64,000 bases of DNA from Achromobacter piechaudii NBRC 102461 (GCF_001571245.1 NZ_BCTK01000005.1:744001-808000), one strand, 5' to 3'. Shown: positions 28,638 through 38,731, numbered from the stretch's first letter. The notes: generated by a model from the letters alone, not told the origin. A program made the numbers and translations.

Positions 28638-30284
28638 TTACATGCCGCTGTAGACCGGCCCTTCGCCACCTTGCGGCGCCACCCAGACGATGTTCTGCGT
28701 GGGGTCCTTGATGTCGCAGGTCTTGCAGTGCACGCAGTTCTGCGCGTTGATCTGCAAGCGGTCCTCGCCGTGGTCGTCCTTGATGAACTCGTACACGCCG
28801 GCCGGGCAGTAACGCGATTCCGGGCCGCCGTACTTGGCCAGGTTTACGCGCACGGGCACCGTCGGGTCTTTCAAGGTCAGGTGGACGGGCTCGTTCTCGT
28901 CGTGGTTGGTGTTCGAGATGAACACCGAACTGAGCTTGTCGAACGTGAGCTTGCCGTCGGGCTTGGGGTAGTCGATGCGCGCGCATTCCGACGCCGGTTG
29001 CAGACAGGCGTGGTCGGGCTTGTTGTGGCGCAGGGTCCAGGGCATCTTGCCCTTGAGCAGCAGCTGCTCCACGCCCGTCATCACGGTGGCGATGGTGCGG
29101 CCCTTCTTGAACCACTGCTTGAAGTTGCGCGCCTTGTTCAATTCGGCGTGCAGCCACGAACTTTGGAAGGCTTGCGGATACGCGGCCAGCTCGTCTTGCC
29201 GGCGATCCGCCAGCAGCGCGTCGAAGGCGGCTTCGGCGGCCATCTTGCCCGACTTGATGGCGGCATGGCTGCCCTTGATGCGCGACGCATTCAAGAAGCC
29301 CGCTTCGCAGCCGACCAGCACGCCGCCCGGGAACGTGAGCTTGGGCAGCGACATCAGGCCGCCCGCGGTGATGGCGCGCGCGCCGTAGGCGATGCGCTTG
29401 CCGCCTTCGAACGTACCGCGAATGGCCGGGTGCGTCTTGTAGCGTTGGAACTCGTCGAAGGGCGAGAGCCACGGGTTGGCGTAGTCCAGGCCGACGATCA
29501 TGCCGACGGCGACCAGGTTGTTGTCCAGGTGGTACAGGAACGAACCGCCGTAGGTGTCGGAATCGAGCGGCCAGCCGGCCGTGTGGATGACCAGGCCCGG
29601 CTTGGATTGGGCCGGATCGACTTCCCACATTTCCTTGATGCCGATGCCGTAGGACTGCGGGTTGCGCCCGTCGTCCAGTTTGAAGCGTTCGATCAGCTGG
29701 CGGCCGAGCTGGCCGCGCGAGCCTTCGCCGAAGACGGTGTAGCGGGCATGCAGTTCCATGCCGGGCTGGTAGTGGTCGGTGTGCGTGCCATCGCGGGCCA
29801 CGCCCATGTCGCCGGTGGCCACGCCACGGACAGCGCCGTTTTCGTCGTACAGCACTTCCACGGCGGCAAAGCCGGGGAAAATGTCCACGCCCAGGGCCTC
29901 GGCCTGTTCGCCCATCCACTTGACGACGTCGCCCAGACGGACGATGTAGTTGCCTTCGTTGTGGAAACAGGGCGGCAGCAGCCAGTTCGGCGTGGTGCGA
30001 GCGCCGGTCTGGGACAGGAACATGAATTTGTCCTGCGTGACCGGCACGTTCAGCGGCGCGCCTTTTTCCTTCCAGTCGGGAATCAGCTCGGTCAGCGCCA
30101 GCGGGTCCATGACAGCGCCGGACAGGATGTGTGCACCCAGTTCCGCGCCTTTCTCAAGCACGCATACGCCGATTTCCTGATTCTTTTCAGCGGCCAGCTG
30201 CTTTAGACGGATGGCGGTGGCCAGGCCGGCGGGTCCACCGCCAACCACGACCACGTCATATTCCATCGACTCGCGTTCAGACAT
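28638..30284 (-). CDS. etfD: electron transfer flavoprotein–ubiquinone oxidoreductase
   Basis: 548 residues from the ATG at 30284, with GGGGAG eight bases before it. The FAD-binding motif VVVVGGGPAGLATAIRL opens the protein, and the C-terminus carries the 4Fe-4S ligands in RYCPAGVYEF and NCVHCKTCDI. The enzyme takes electrons from acyl-CoA dehydrogenases via ETF and reduces ubiquinone at the inner membrane. It fits the window's catabolic theme of fatty and amino acid oxidation. It stands alone and is divergent from the thioesterase gene. Confidence 0.96.
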   Translation of the reverse strand: MSERESMEYDVVVVGGGPAGLATAIRLKQLAAEKNQEIGVCVLEKGAELGAHILSGAVMDPLALTELIPDWKEKGAPLNVPVTQDKFMFLSQTGARTTPNWLLPPCFHNEGNYIVRLGDVVKWMGEQAEALGVDIFPGFAAVEVLYDENGAVRGVATGDMGVARDGTHTDHYQPGMELHARYTVFGEGSRGQLGRQLIERFKLDDGRNPQSYGIGIKEMWEVDPAQSKPGLVIHTAGWPLDSDTYGGSFLYHLDNNLVAVGMIVGLDYANPWLSPFDEFQRYKTHPAIRGTFEGGKRIAYGARAITAGGLMSLPKLTFPGGVLVGCEAGFLNASRIKGSHAAIKSGKMAAEAAFDALLADRRQDELAAYPQAFQSSWLHAELNKARNFKQWFKKGRTIATVMTGVEQLLLKGKMPWTLRHNKPDHACLQPASECARIDYPKPDGKLTFDKLSSVFISNTNHDENEPVHLTLKDPTVPVRVNLAKYGGPESRYCPAGVYEFIKDDHGEDRLQINAQNCVHCKTCDIKDPTQNIVWVAPQGGEGPVYSGM

Positions 30285-30397
30285 TTGCAAAGCTCCCCGT
30301 ATGTATTCCATATTTGGCTGGAAGTAATATCGGCGATTGTATTGCAGGCGGAGGCCGTGTACGCCTTCGTATTTCTTTTAGCCTTCAGGAGTAATTG

Positions 30398-30847
30398 GTG
30401 AACCCGGACAATCTGTCTGCGCGGATTCTGGCGGTGGGCGATACCCATCAGACTGAATTGCCTTTGCGTTGGGGCGACTCGGACGCCTTGAACCATCTGA
30501 ACAACACGCTGTATTTCCGCCTCATGGAAGAGGCCCGCATGCAGATCCTGTATGACGCGGGCTTTGCGCTGCCCGCCGACAACGGCGCCATCCTGGCCCA
30601 CGCCTCGTGCGATTTTCTGCGTCCGCTGACGTACCCGGCCACCGTGCGAGTCACCCACAAGGTCACGCGCATCGGCCGTTCCAGCGCGGAATTCGAGCTG
30701 CTGCTGGAGAAGGTCGGCGACGATGCAGGCCCCTATGCGCGTGGGCGCAACGTGCTAGTCTGGATGGACTACGTGGCCAATACGTCCGCACCGTGGCCGC
30801 CCGAAGTGCTGGCCCAAATGGCCACGCAATTCCAGCCGGCGGCGTGA
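30398..30847 (+). CDS. acyl-CoA thioesterase, 4HBT hotdog family
   Basis: 149 residues from a GTG at 30398, six bases after AGGAG; a TTG one codon earlier is too close to it. LRWGDSDALNHLNNTLYFRLMEEARMQ is the hotdog-fold signature with the catalytic Asp of the 4-hydroxybenzoyl-CoA/YbgC type, and FLRPLTYPATVRVTHKVTRIGRSS follows. It should hydrolyse an acyl-CoA in the cytoplasm, with chain length unknown. It is divergent from etfD with a 113-base gap that must hold both promoters. Confidence 0.88.
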   Translation: MNPDNLSARILAVGDTHQTELPLRWGDSDALNHLNNTLYFRLMEEARMQILYDAGFALPADNGAILAHASCDFLRPLTYPATVRVTHKVTRIGRSSAEFELLLEKVGDDAGPYARGRNVLVWMDYVANTSAPWPPEVLAQMATQFQPAA

Positions 30848-31103
30848 GATTAAGGGCGCGGAATTGCCCGTCATGCCGTTAAAATCAAGCGCAAAATCAC
30901 AATAGAAATAAAGGGGCGCGCCACCCTCGGCGCCGCGACCCAGAGACATCGGGCAGTGTTGCGATGCCATCTGGTGCCGACGCCGGCAGCCGCGCTCCAA
31001 GGAAAAACAGGGCTTACCCCGGCTTTCTTGATCCCCATGGGACACACCGCGCACGCGGCGGGGCGGGCTCTCTTCGGTTAGACCTTAACTAGGAGTTGGA
31101 GCG

Positions 31104-31802
31104 ATGGACAAGGTTTTTGCAAGCGCCCAGGAGGCGCTGGCAGGCATCGTCAAGGACGGTCAGATGATCGCCGTGGGCGGTTTCGGCCTTTGCGGTATTC
31201 CCGAAGCCCTGATCGCCGCGCTGCGCGATTCGGGCGTGAAGGACCTGACTTGCATCAGCAACAATGCCGGCGTTGACGGCTTCGGCCTGGGCCAATTGCT
31301 GAACACGCGCCAGGTGCGCAAGATGATCGCGTCGTACGTGGGCGAGAACAAGGAGTTCGAACGCCAGTTCCTGTCCGGCGAGCTCGAGCTTGAATTCACG
31401 CCGCAGGGCACACTGGCCGAAAAGCTGCGCGCTGGCGGCGCTGGCATTCCCGCCTTCTTCACCCGCACGGGCGTGGGCACCATCGTGGCCGATGGCAAGG
31501 AAATCCGCGAATTCGACGGCCAGCAATATGTGATGGAGCGTTCGCTGGTGCCCGACGTGTCGCTGGTCAAGGCGCACATCGCCGATCGCAGCGGCAACCT
31601 CGTGTTCCGCAAGACGGCCCGCAACTTCAACCCGAACGTCGCCATGGCCGGCAAGTTCACGGTGGTCGAAGTTGAACAGATCGTTGACACCGGCAGCCTG
31701 GATCCCGATCAGATCCACTTGCCCGGCATCTATGTGCAACGGATCGTGTTGAACACGACGCCCGAAAAGCGCATCGAACAACGCACCACTCGCCCGGCCT
31801 AA
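31104..31802 (+). CDS. scoA: succinyl-CoA:3-ketoacid CoA-transferase subunit A
   Basis: 232 residues. [37 protein letters not shown] and [30 protein letters not shown] (read in pieces) are typical of SCOT alpha subunits, as is GVGT with [10 protein letters not shown]. With subunit B it moves CoA from succinyl-CoA to acetoacetate, allowing use of ketone bodies and links to leucine breakdown. It is preceded by a 256-base gene-free leader with an AT-rich stretch at 30879–30911 and an AGGAG-type ribosome site. Subunit B follows after 12 bases. Confidence 0.94.
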   Translation: MDKVFASAQEALAGIVKDGQMIAVGGFGLCGIPEALIAALRDSGVKDLTCISNNAGVDGFGLGQLLNTRQVRKMIASYVGENKEFERQFLSGELELEFTPQGTLAEKLRAGGAGIPAFFTRTGVGTIVADGKEIREFDGQQYVMERSLVPDVSLVKAHIADRSGNLVFRKTARNFNPNVAMAGKFTVVEVEQIVDTGSLDPDQIHLPGIYVQRIVLNTTPEKRIEQRTTRPA

Positions 31803-31814
31803 GGAGAAGACGAC

Positions 31815-32468
31815 ATGGCATGGTCCCGCGATGAAATGGCGGCGCGCGCCGCGCGCGAGCTGCAAGACGGTTTTTACGTGAACCTGGGTATCGGCCTGCC
31901 GACCCTGGTGGCCAACCACGTGCCCCCCGGCGTGGAAGTGTGGCTGCAATCTGAAAACGGCCTGCTGGGCATTGGTCCGTTCCCCACCGACGCCGAAGTC
32001 GACGCTGATCTCATCAACGCCGGCAAGCAGACGGTGACGACGCTGCCCGGCTCGTCGATCTTCTCGTCGGCCGATTCGTTTGCGATGATCCGTGGCGGCA
32101 AGATCAACCTGGCCATCCTGGGCGCGATGCAGGTGTCCGAGAAGGGCGACCTGGCCAACTGGATGATCCCGGGCAAGATGGTCAAGGGCATGGGCGGCGC
32201 GATGGATCTGGTCGCCGGTGTTGGCCGCGTCGTGGTCCTGATGGAACACGTGGCCAAGAAGAAGGACGGCACGGAAGACATCAAGCTGCTGCCGGAATGC
32301 AACCTGCCGCTGACGGGCGTGGGTGTGGTCGATCTGATCATCACCGACCTGGGCGTCATGGAAGTCACCGAAAACGGCTTGAAGCTGCTGGAAACGGCGC
32401 CGGGCGTGACGGTGGACGAAATCCAGTCCAAGACGCAGGCCAAGCTGGACGTGTCGGCGGTCAAGTAA
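31815..32468 (+). CDS. scoB: succinyl-CoA:3-ketoacid CoA-transferase subunit B
   Basis: 217 residues beginning [19 protein letters not shown]. The catalytic Glu is in [12 protein letters not shown], the conserved CoA-transferase family II position, and GGAMDLVAG follows. It completes the heteromeric enzyme with ScoA. A strong terminator ends the two-gene operon. Confidence 0.95.
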   Translation: MAWSRDEMAARAARELQDGFYVNLGIGLPTLVANHVPPGVEVWLQSENGLLGIGPFPTDAEVDADLINAGKQTVTTLPGSSIFSSADSFAMIRGGKINLAILGAMQVSEKGDLANWMIPGKMVKGMGGAMDLVAGVGRVVVLMEHVAKKKDGTEDIKLLPECNLPLTGVGVVDLIITDLGVMEVTENGLKLLETAPGVTVDEIQSKTQAKLDVSAVK

Positions 32469-32489
32469 CCGGCCGTGCAGGTTCAAACG

Positions 32490-32513
32490 AAAACGCCCCG
32501 CAAGGGGCGTTTT
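32490..32513 (+). terminator. Rho-independent terminator after scoB
   Basis: A ten-base stem AAAACGCCCC/GGGGCGTTTT with a GCAA tetraloop. Confidence 0.9.
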
Positions 32514-32596
32514 CCATTGGGTGCTGCAAATGCGGCGCTTGTTGTCCGGCTTCGCCCCAAGGAGCGTTGCGTTGGGGCACCGCCGCGCGCAAGCCG

Positions 32597-33055
32597 CTAT
32601 GCGGCTTCGTCCAGCCGCATCCCCACGTGCGGGATGCCGTCTTCAATGTATTCCTCGGTCACCTGCACAAAGCCGTAGCCGCCGTAGTAGTTGCGCAGTC
32701 GCGCCTGCGCGCCCAGGTACATCGCGCGGCCCGGCCAGCGCTGGCGCACGGTGGCCATGGCATGGCGGATCAGTTCGTGCCCCAGGCCCTGGCCGCGCGT
32801 CCACGGCGCGGTGATGACGCGGCCGATCTCGATCTGACCGTCCTTGAGCGACGGATCCAGGATGCGGCAGTAGGCCGCCAACTGCCCGTCCTGCCACGCC
32901 ATCAGGTGCGCGGTCTGGCCCACCAGGTCCTTGCCATCGATGTCCTGGAAGATGCAGTTCTGCTCGATGACGAACACCTCCGTGCGCAGCCGGAGAATCG
33001 CGTAGATCTCGGGAACGGTCAGTTCTTGATGGGGTTTGCAGATCCAGTCGGGCAT
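32597..33055 (-). CDS. ElaA-like GNAT acetyltransferase
   Basis: 152 residues from the ATG at 33055, the usual ElaA length; an in-frame TTG at 33109 would add 18 unconserved residues. LYAILRLRTEVFVIEQ-like text, here IYAILRLRTEVFVIEQNCIF, is characteristic of ElaA, and the acetyl-CoA binding loop is RVITAPWTRGQGLGHELI. The biological substrate of ElaA is not known. A short hairpin (32591–32607) spans the stop codon. Confidence 0.87.
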   Translation of the reverse strand: MPDWICKPHQELTVPEIYAILRLRTEVFVIEQNCIFQDIDGKDLVGQTAHLMAWQDGQLAAYCRILDPSLKDGQIEIGRVITAPWTRGQGLGHELIRHAMATVRQRWPGRAMYLGAQARLRNYYGGYGFVQVTEEYIEDGIPHVGMRLDEAA

Positions 33056-33151
33056 CGCGGCAGTCCAGTACGGCAGGGTGGAAAAACGGGCGCCAATAGC
33101 GTAACTCAAACCGGCCCCGTTTCTTTTTTGGCCCTGTTACATAAATTCACG

Positions 33152-33214
33152 GGTATACCCTTAGTATGAAAAGGAATTTTCTTATTTAAAATTTGCGTGT
33201 AAACAGATTTACAC
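33152..33214. promoter_or_regulatory. regulatory region of the rpiR–gsi cluster with two palindromes
   Basis: GTGTAAACAGATTTACAC (33197–33214) is a perfect inverted repeat with seven-base arms and a CAGA centre. GGGTATACCC (33152–33161) is a perfect ten-base palindrome. Both lie in an AT-rich stretch immediately before the RpiR gene, where an autoregulatory operator would be expected. Confidence 0.55.
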
Positions 33215-33246
33215 AAACTCCAGCTAAGACGCACCCCTTCGACACG

Positions 33247-34122
33247 ATGAACAAGGCCGTACTCACGATCGCTGATCGGATCGCCCGGGCACAACCCGCG
33301 TTGAGCCGCACGCAGCACAAGATGGCCGAGTACGTGTTGGCGCACCAGTTCCGCGTGGCCACCATGACCATCGACGAATTCGCCGCCGCGGTCGGTGTGT
33401 CGGTCGCCACTGCCAACCGCTTTGCGCGCGCCCTGGACCTGCCGGGCTATCCGCAGTTTCGCGCCGAACTGGCGCGCGGCTTCGAAGCCGCCCTGGAACC
33501 CGTCGAAAAGCTGCGCACCGAACTGGCGCATTCCGCCAGCGCCGTGCAGATCTTCGCCGCCACGCTGGAAGAAGACATCCGCAACGCCCAACGCAACTTG
33601 CAGTCGCTCGATTCGGGTGCCTGTGAGCAGGCGGTGCAGGCCATTCTGGCCGCCGAGCGCGTCTTCATCATCGGCTTTGGCGCCAGCGGTTTCCTGGCGG
33701 GCCTGCTGCAACGCGGCCTGTGCATGCACCTGCATTCCGTCGAATCGCTGGCCGGCCCCGGCGGCGTGTCGCATGCAGCGCGGCAGATGTCGCGCATGAC
33801 GTCCAATGACCTGGTCATCGCCATCGGTTTTCCGCGCTATCTGGCCGACACGGTGACGTTGGCCGCCGCCGCCAAACAGGCTGGCGTGCCGGTGCTGGTG
33901 TTGACCGACAAGCCCACTTCGCCACTGGCGCCGACGGCATCCGTCGTGCTGTATGCGTTTTCCGCGCGCCAGCTGATCCCCAATTCCGAAACCGCCGCGC
34001 TGGGCTTGATTGAAGCCCTGTCCGCGGCCGTGGCCTATCGGGCCAAGAATTCCGTTGCGGCAGCCGCTGGGGTGACCCAGTCCGTGATGCCGTGGCTCAT
34101 CCATGGAGTAGGTAAACGATGA
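33247..34122 (+). CDS. RpiR/MurR-family transcriptional regulator
   Basis: 291 residues from the ATG at 33247; no good ribosome site is visible, and a TTG at 33193 is in frame but would overlap the palindrome. The N-terminal RpiR helix-turn-helix (MTIDEFAAAVGVSVATANRF) lies at about 38–60 and a SIS phosphosugar-type domain (VFIIGFGASGFLAGLLQRGL) at about 125–260. RpiR proteins usually sense phosphosugars or amino sugars, including MurNAc-6-phosphate. Its stop overlaps the isoaspartyl peptidase start, so it is part of the peptide-uptake operon and its likely regulator. Confidence 0.9.
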   Translation: MNKAVLTIADRIARAQPALSRTQHKMAEYVLAHQFRVATMTIDEFAAAVGVSVATANRFARALDLPGYPQFRAELARGFEAALEPVEKLRTELAHSASAVQIFAATLEEDIRNAQRNLQSLDSGACEQAVQAILAAERVFIIGFGASGFLAGLLQRGLCMHLHSVESLAGPGGVSHAARQMSRMTSNDLVIAIGFPRYLADTVTLAAAAKQAGVPVLVLTDKPTSPLAPTASVVLYAFSARQLIPNSETAALGLIEALSAAVAYRAKNSVAAAAGVTQSVMPWLIHGVGKR

Positions 34123-35099
34123 ATCAACCCGTGATTGCCATTCACGGTGGCGCCGGCGCGATGTCCCGCGCGGCCATGTCGCCCGAGAAAGAACAGGAAT
34201 ACCTGGCCGCCCTGGAATCCATCCTGACGGCCGGTCAGGCCGTGTTGGCCCGTGGCGGCAGCGCGCTGGACGCGGTGACCGAGGCCGTGCGCCTCTTGGA
34301 AGACTGCCCGCTGTTCAACGCGGGCCACGGCGCGGTGTTCACCAGCGCCGCCACCCACGAGCTGGATGCGGCCATCATGGACGGCGCCACGCTGCGTAGC
34401 GGCGCCATCGCCAACGTCAATTGCGTGCGCAACCCCGTGTTCGCCGCGCGCAAGGTCATGGAAAACAGCAAGCACGTGCTGTTCGTGGGCGAGGGCGCCG
34501 AAGCCTTCGCCAAGGCGGAAGGCCTGGAGATCGTCGATCCCTCGTACTTCTCGACCGACGCCCGCCGTGAACAATTGCTGCGCGTGCAGCGCGAAACGCC
34601 CGACGCCGCCGTGCTGGACCACGATGGTCAGGCGATGGTTGCGCGCGGCCAGCCCGCGCCGGCCGACCCGCTGGACGCCGACAAGAAGTTCGGCACGGTA
34701 GGCGCGGTGGCTGTCGATGCGCAAGGCAACGTGGCCGCGGCCACGTCGACCGGCGGCATCACCAACAAGCAGGTCGGCCGCGTCGGCGATGCGCCCCTGA
34801 TCGGCGCGGGCACCTACGCCAGCAACAAGACCTGCGCGGTGTCGACCACCGGCACCGGCGAGATGTTCATCCGCATGGTCGCCGCCTATGACGTAGCTGC
34901 CCAGATGGAATATTGCGGATCGTCGCTGCAAGAGGCGGCGGACCGCGTCGTGATGGAAAAACTGCCCACCATCGGCGGCAAGGGCGGCCTGGTGGCCGTC
35001 GACGCCCAGGGCAATGTGGCCTTGCCGTTCAACACGGAAGGCATGTATCGGGGTTATGCCCGCGTTGGCGAAAAGCCGGTCACCGCCATCTATCGATGA
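34119..35099 (+). CDS. iaaA: isoaspartyl peptidase/L-asparaginase
   Basis: 326 residues of the plant-type (Ntn) asparaginase family, with start VIAIHGGAGAMSR. The predicted autocleavage precedes Thr193 in KKFGTVGAVAVD, and the glycine-rich TSTGGITNKQVGRVGDAPLIG follows. It cleaves isoaspartyl dipeptides and L-asparagine. In E. coli iaaA directly precedes gsiABCD, the glutathione importer genes, and the same order is kept here. The ATG overlaps the regulator's stop (ATGA), so the two are translationally coupled. Confidence 0.94.
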   Translation: MNQPVIAIHGGAGAMSRAAMSPEKEQEYLAALESILTAGQAVLARGGSALDAVTEAVRLLEDCPLFNAGHGAVFTSAATHELDAAIMDGATLRSGAIANVNCVRNPVFAARKVMENSKHVLFVGEGAEAFAKAEGLEIVDPSYFSTDARREQLLRVQRETPDAAVLDHDGQAMVARGQPAPADPLDADKKFGTVGAVAVDAQGNVAAATSTGGITNKQVGRVGDAPLIGAGTYASNKTCAVSTTGTGEMFIRMVAAYDVAAQMEYCGSSLQEAADRVVMEKLPTIGGKGGLVAVDAQGNVALPFNTEGMYRGYARVGEKPVTAIYR

Positions 35100-35138
35100 G
35101 CGTGGCGGGTTCTGTTTTGATTTTGGGGATTAATAAAG

Positions 35139-37025
35139 ATGGTTGATCGCGCAAACAGCCTGGCGCTGCCGGAAAACCGCGTGGTCCAGGTCGACGACCT
35201 GACGGTGCGCTTCGTAGGTTCGGAGCGCACGGTCGAAGCCGTGCGCAACCTGTCGTTCCATGTGGACCGGGGTGAAACCCTGGCCATCGTGGGCGAATCG
35301 GGTTCGGGCAAGTCGGTGACGTCCCTGGCGCTCATGCGACTGGTGGAACATGGCGGCGGGCGCATCGCCCAGGGCCGCATGGCGCTGCGCCGTCGCAACG
35401 GGTCCGTGATCGATCTGGCCAATTCGAGCCAGCGCGTCATGCGCAATGTGCGCGGCGCGGACATGGCCATGATCTTCCAGGAGCCCATGACCTCCTTGAA
35501 CCCGGTGTTCACCGCCGGTGACCAGATCGCCGAATCGATTCGCCAGCACCAGGGCAAGGACGCCGCCGCCGCGCGCGCCGAAGCGCTGCGCATGCTGGAG
35601 CAGGTGCGCATTCCGGAAGCCAAGTCCGTGCTGGACCGCTACCCGCACCAGCTGTCGGGCGGCATGCGTCAACGCGTGATGATCGCCATGGCGCTGGCGT
35701 GCAAGCCGGCGCTGCTGATCGCCGACGAACCCACCACCGCGCTGGACGTCACGATCCAGGCCCAGATCCTGCAACTGATCCGTCAGCTCCAGGAAGAAAT
35801 GCACATGGGCGTGGTGTTCATCACCCACGACATGGGCGTGGTGGCCGAAGTGGCCGACCGCGTGCTGGTGATGTATCGCGGCGATAAGGTCGAAGAAGGC
35901 CCGTCCGAGCAAGTCTTCGCCGCGCCGCGCCACACGTACACCAAGGCCTTGCTGTCCGCCGTGCCCAAGCTGGGCGCGATGGAAGGCACCGACCTGCCCG
36001 CGCGCTTCCCCCTGTTGCAGGTGGAAGGCCAGGCCCAGCCCGTGGCCGAGCCCGGCATCGTCAGCACGCAGGAAGTGCCGGCCGCCAAGCGCGAGCCGAT
36101 CCTGTCGGTGCGCAATCTGGTGACCCGCTTCGACCTGCGCGGCGGCATCCTGAGCCGTGTGCAGCGCCGAGTGCACGCGGTGGAACAGGTCAGCTTCGAC
36201 CTGTACCCCGGCGAAACGCTGTCGCTGGTGGGCGAGTCCGGTTGCGGCAAGTCGACCACCGGCCGCTCGCTGCTGCGCCTGGTCGACAGCCAGGCCGGCG
36301 AGATCAAATTCGGCGGGCGCGACATTGTCAGCCTGAAGAACAACGAGCTGCAATCCTTGCGCCGCGACATCCAGTTCGTGTTCCAGGATCCGTTCGCCTC
36401 GCTGGACCCGCGCGTGACCGTCGGCTTCTCCATCATGGAGCCGCTGCTGGTGCACGGCGTGGCCAAGGGCAAGGAAGCCGAGCGCCGCGTGGCCGAGCTG
36501 CTTGAACGCGTGGGCCTGCCGCCTGAAATGGCGCAGCGCTATCCGCACGAATTCTCGGGCGGCCAACGCCAGCGCATCTGTATCGCGCGCGCGCTGGCCC
36601 TGAACCCGAAGGTTGTGATCGCGGACGAATCCGTGTCGGCGCTGGACGTTTCCATCCAGGCCCAGATCGTGAACCTGTTGATCGACCTGCAACGCGACAT
36701 GGGCATTTCGTTCCTGTTCATTTCGCACGACATGGCGGTCGTGGAACGCGTCAGCCATCGCGTGGCGGTCATGTACCTGGGCCAGATCGTCGAGATCGGG
36801 CCGCGCCGCGCCATTTTCGAGAACCCGCAGCACCCGTACACCAAGAAGCTGATGTCGGCGGTGCCGATCGCCGATCCGGCGCGTCGCCACCTCAAGCGCA
36901 CCTTGTTGTCCGATGAAATTCCCAGCCCGATCCGCAAGCTCGGCGACGAGCCGGTGGTGCAGCCGCTGGTGCAGGTTGGAACCGATCACTTCGTTGCCCG
37001 CCATCCGGTCGGCGGCGCGTATTGA
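35139..37025 (+). CDS. gsiA: glutathione/oligopeptide importer dual ATPase GsiA
   Basis: 628 residues with two ABC domains: Walker A GESGSGKS and GESGCGKS, signature motifs LSGGMRQR and FSGGQRQR, Walker B LLIADEPT and VVIADESV. The length and fused layout match GsiA. In the second domain Walker B reads ADES rather than the usual ADEP. It energises import by GsiC and GsiD. It follows iaaA by 39 bases in the E. coli order. Glutathione is the known E. coli substrate; other peptides are equally possible here. Confidence 0.92.
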   Translation: MVDRANSLALPENRVVQVDDLTVRFVGSERTVEAVRNLSFHVDRGETLAIVGESGSGKSVTSLALMRLVEHGGGRIAQGRMALRRRNGSVIDLANSSQRVMRNVRGADMAMIFQEPMTSLNPVFTAGDQIAESIRQHQGKDAAAARAEALRMLEQVRIPEAKSVLDRYPHQLSGGMRQRVMIAMALACKPALLIADEPTTALDVTIQAQILQLIRQLQEEMHMGVVFITHDMGVVAEVADRVLVMYRGDKVEEGPSEQVFAAPRHTYTKALLSAVPKLGAMEGTDLPARFPLLQVEGQAQPVAEPGIVSTQEVPAAKREPILSVRNLVTRFDLRGGILSRVQRRVHAVEQVSFDLYPGETLSLVGESGCGKSTTGRSLLRLVDSQAGEIKFGGRDIVSLKNNELQSLRRDIQFVFQDPFASLDPRVTVGFSIMEPLLVHGVAKGKEAERRVAELLERVGLPPEMAQRYPHEFSGGQRQRICIARALALNPKVVIADESVSALDVSIQAQIVNLLIDLQRDMGISFLFISHDMAVVERVSHRVAVMYLGQIVEIGPRRAIFENPQHPYTKKLMSAVPIADPARRHLKRTLLSDEIPSPIRKLGDEPVVQPLVQVGTDHFVARHPVGGAY

Positions 37026-37091
37026 TTCCGTTGTCGTACATGTTTTTCTTCCACCAAACCCCCTAATTCCGATTTGGAACCAGGAGTTGCA

Positions 37092-38645
37092 ATGATGAAA
37101 GTTCTGCGCCCCACCAAGCTGATGGCCGCCGCCGCGCTGGCCTTCGGCGTGCTCGCGTCGCCGTTGGCGCATGCTGCCAAGGACGTGACGTTTGCCGTCT
37201 CCATCGCACTGGAAACGCTTGATCCGTACAACACCAACAGCACGCTGAACCAGGCTGCCGGCAAGGCCTACTACGAAGGCCTGTTCGAGTTCGACAAGGA
37301 CCTGAAGGTCCAGAAGGTGCTGGCCACCGACTACACCGTCAGCGAAGACGGCCTGGTCTACACGTTCAAGCTGCGTCCCGGCGTGAAGTTCCACGACGGC
37401 ACCGACTTCAACGCCGAAGCGGTCAAGATCAACTTCGATCGTCCGGCCAACCCGGACAACCGCCTGTCGCGCTACATCCAGTTCAGCGTCATCGACAAGA
37501 CCGAAGTGGTCGATCCGATGACCATCAAGATCACGCTGAAGAAGCCGTTCTCGGCCTTCATCAACGCGCTGGCCCACCCGGCCGCCATGATGATCTCGCC
37601 GGCTGCCCTGGCCAAGTACGGCAAGGAAATCGGTTTCCACCCGGTGGGCACGGGCCCGTTCGAATTCGTCGAATGGAAGCCGGCCGAATACCTGAAGGTC
37701 AAGAAGTTCGACGGCTACTGGAAGAAGGGCTACCCGAAGGTCGACACGCTGACCTTCCGTACCGTGACCGACAACAACACCCGCGCCGCCGTGGTGCAGA
37801 CGGGTGAGGCGCAGTTCGCCTTCCCGGTGCCGTTCGAACAAGCCGCCGTGCTCAAGAAGAACGACAAGCTGGACGTGGTCGATCACCAGAACTCGATCAT
37901 GGCCCGCTACCTGTCGATGAACACGCAGCAAAAGCCGTTCGACAACGTCAAGGTGCGCGAAGCCATCAACTACGCCATCAACAAGGACGCGCTGGCCAAG
38001 GTCGCCTTCTCGGGCTACGCCACCGTCGTTGACGGCGTCGTGCCGCAAGGCGTGGACTTTGCCCACAAGACCGGCCCGTGGCCGTACGACATCAAGAAGG
38101 CCAAGGCCCTCTTGGCCGAAGCCGGCTACCCCAATGGCTTCGAAAGCCAGCTGTGGTCCGCCTATAACGACGGCACCTCGGTGAAGGTGGTTCAGTTCCT
38201 GCAACAGCAGCTGGCGCAAGTCGGCATCAAGGTGCAGGTTGAAGTGCTGGAATCGGGCCAACGCGTGCAGCGCGTGCAGCAGGTGCAAAAGCCGGAAGAC
38301 GCCAAGGTCCGCATGTACTACGCCGGCTGGTCGTCCTCGACCGGTGAAGCCGACTGGGGTCTGCGTCCGCTCTTGACCACCGCCGCTTTCCCGCCGGTGC
38401 TCAACAACGTGTCGTACTACTCGAACAAGACGGTGGACGACGGCGTGCAGCAAGCGCTGGCCACGACCGACCGCGCCAAGAAGACTGAAATCTACAAGAA
38501 CGTTCAGGAAACCATCTGGAAGGACGCCCCGTGGGCCTTCCTGGTGACCCAGAACAACCTGTACGTGAAGTCCAAGAACCTGTCGGGCGTGTACGTGGAA
38601 CCGGACACCTCGTTCTGGTTCGGCGACATCGACCTGAAGCAGTAA
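37092..38645 (+). CDS. gsiB: glutathione/oligopeptide-binding protein GsiB
   Basis: 517 residues with a signal peptide MMKVLRPTKLMAAAALAFGV ending near AHA. The SBP_bac_5 fold is complete, with YTFKLRPGVKFHDGTDF, HPVGTGPFEFVEWKP and VRMYYAGWSSSTGEADW. CAGGAG lies five to eight bases before two adjacent ATGs, either of which may be used. It captures the substrate in the periplasm for GsiCD. Two hairpins separate it from gsiC, a common way to keep the binding protein in excess. Confidence 0.93.
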   Translation: MMKVLRPTKLMAAAALAFGVLASPLAHAAKDVTFAVSIALETLDPYNTNSTLNQAAGKAYYEGLFEFDKDLKVQKVLATDYTVSEDGLVYTFKLRPGVKFHDGTDFNAEAVKINFDRPANPDNRLSRYIQFSVIDKTEVVDPMTIKITLKKPFSAFINALAHPAAMMISPAALAKYGKEIGFHPVGTGPFEFVEWKPAEYLKVKKFDGYWKKGYPKVDTLTFRTVTDNNTRAAVVQTGEAQFAFPVPFEQAAVLKKNDKLDVVDHQNSIMARYLSMNTQQKPFDNVKVREAINYAINKDALAKVAFSGYATVVDGVVPQGVDFAHKTGPWPYDIKKAKALLAEAGYPNGFESQLWSAYNDGTSVKVVQFLQQQLAQVGIKVQVEVLESGQRVQRVQQVQKPEDAKVRMYYAGWSSSTGEADWGLRPLLTTAAFPPVLNNVSYYSNKTVDDGVQQALATTDRAKKTEIYKNVQETIWKDAPWAFLVTQNNLYVKSKNLSGVYVEPDTSFWFGDIDLKQ

Positions 38646-38660
38646 ACCGCTTCACTCTTG

Positions 38661-38713
38661 GGGTCCTCGGACCCTTGTAAGGCCACATTCGGCGGGGGCG
38701 CGGTGCCCCCGCC
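38661..38713 (+). other. tandem hairpins between gsiB and gsiC
   Basis: GGGTCC/GGACCC with a two-base loop (38661–38674) is followed by GGCGGGGGC/GCCCCCGCC with a five-base loop (38691–38713). There is no T-run. They probably protect the gsiB transcript 3' end or partly attenuate gsiCD. Confidence 0.65.
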
Positions 38714-38731
38714 GATGTTGCAGGAATTTCA

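Noticed and set aside
30848..31103. A riboswitch or small RNA in the scoA leader
   Set aside because: The 256 bases show a promoter-like AT-rich patch but no conserved riboswitch core or strong terminator that I can recognise.
35130..38453. A 1107-codon open frame on the minus strand
   Set aside because: It lies antisense to gsiA and gsiB, whose domains are complete; the long frame is a side effect of GC-rich codon use, and its translation is His/Gln/Arg-rich without domains.
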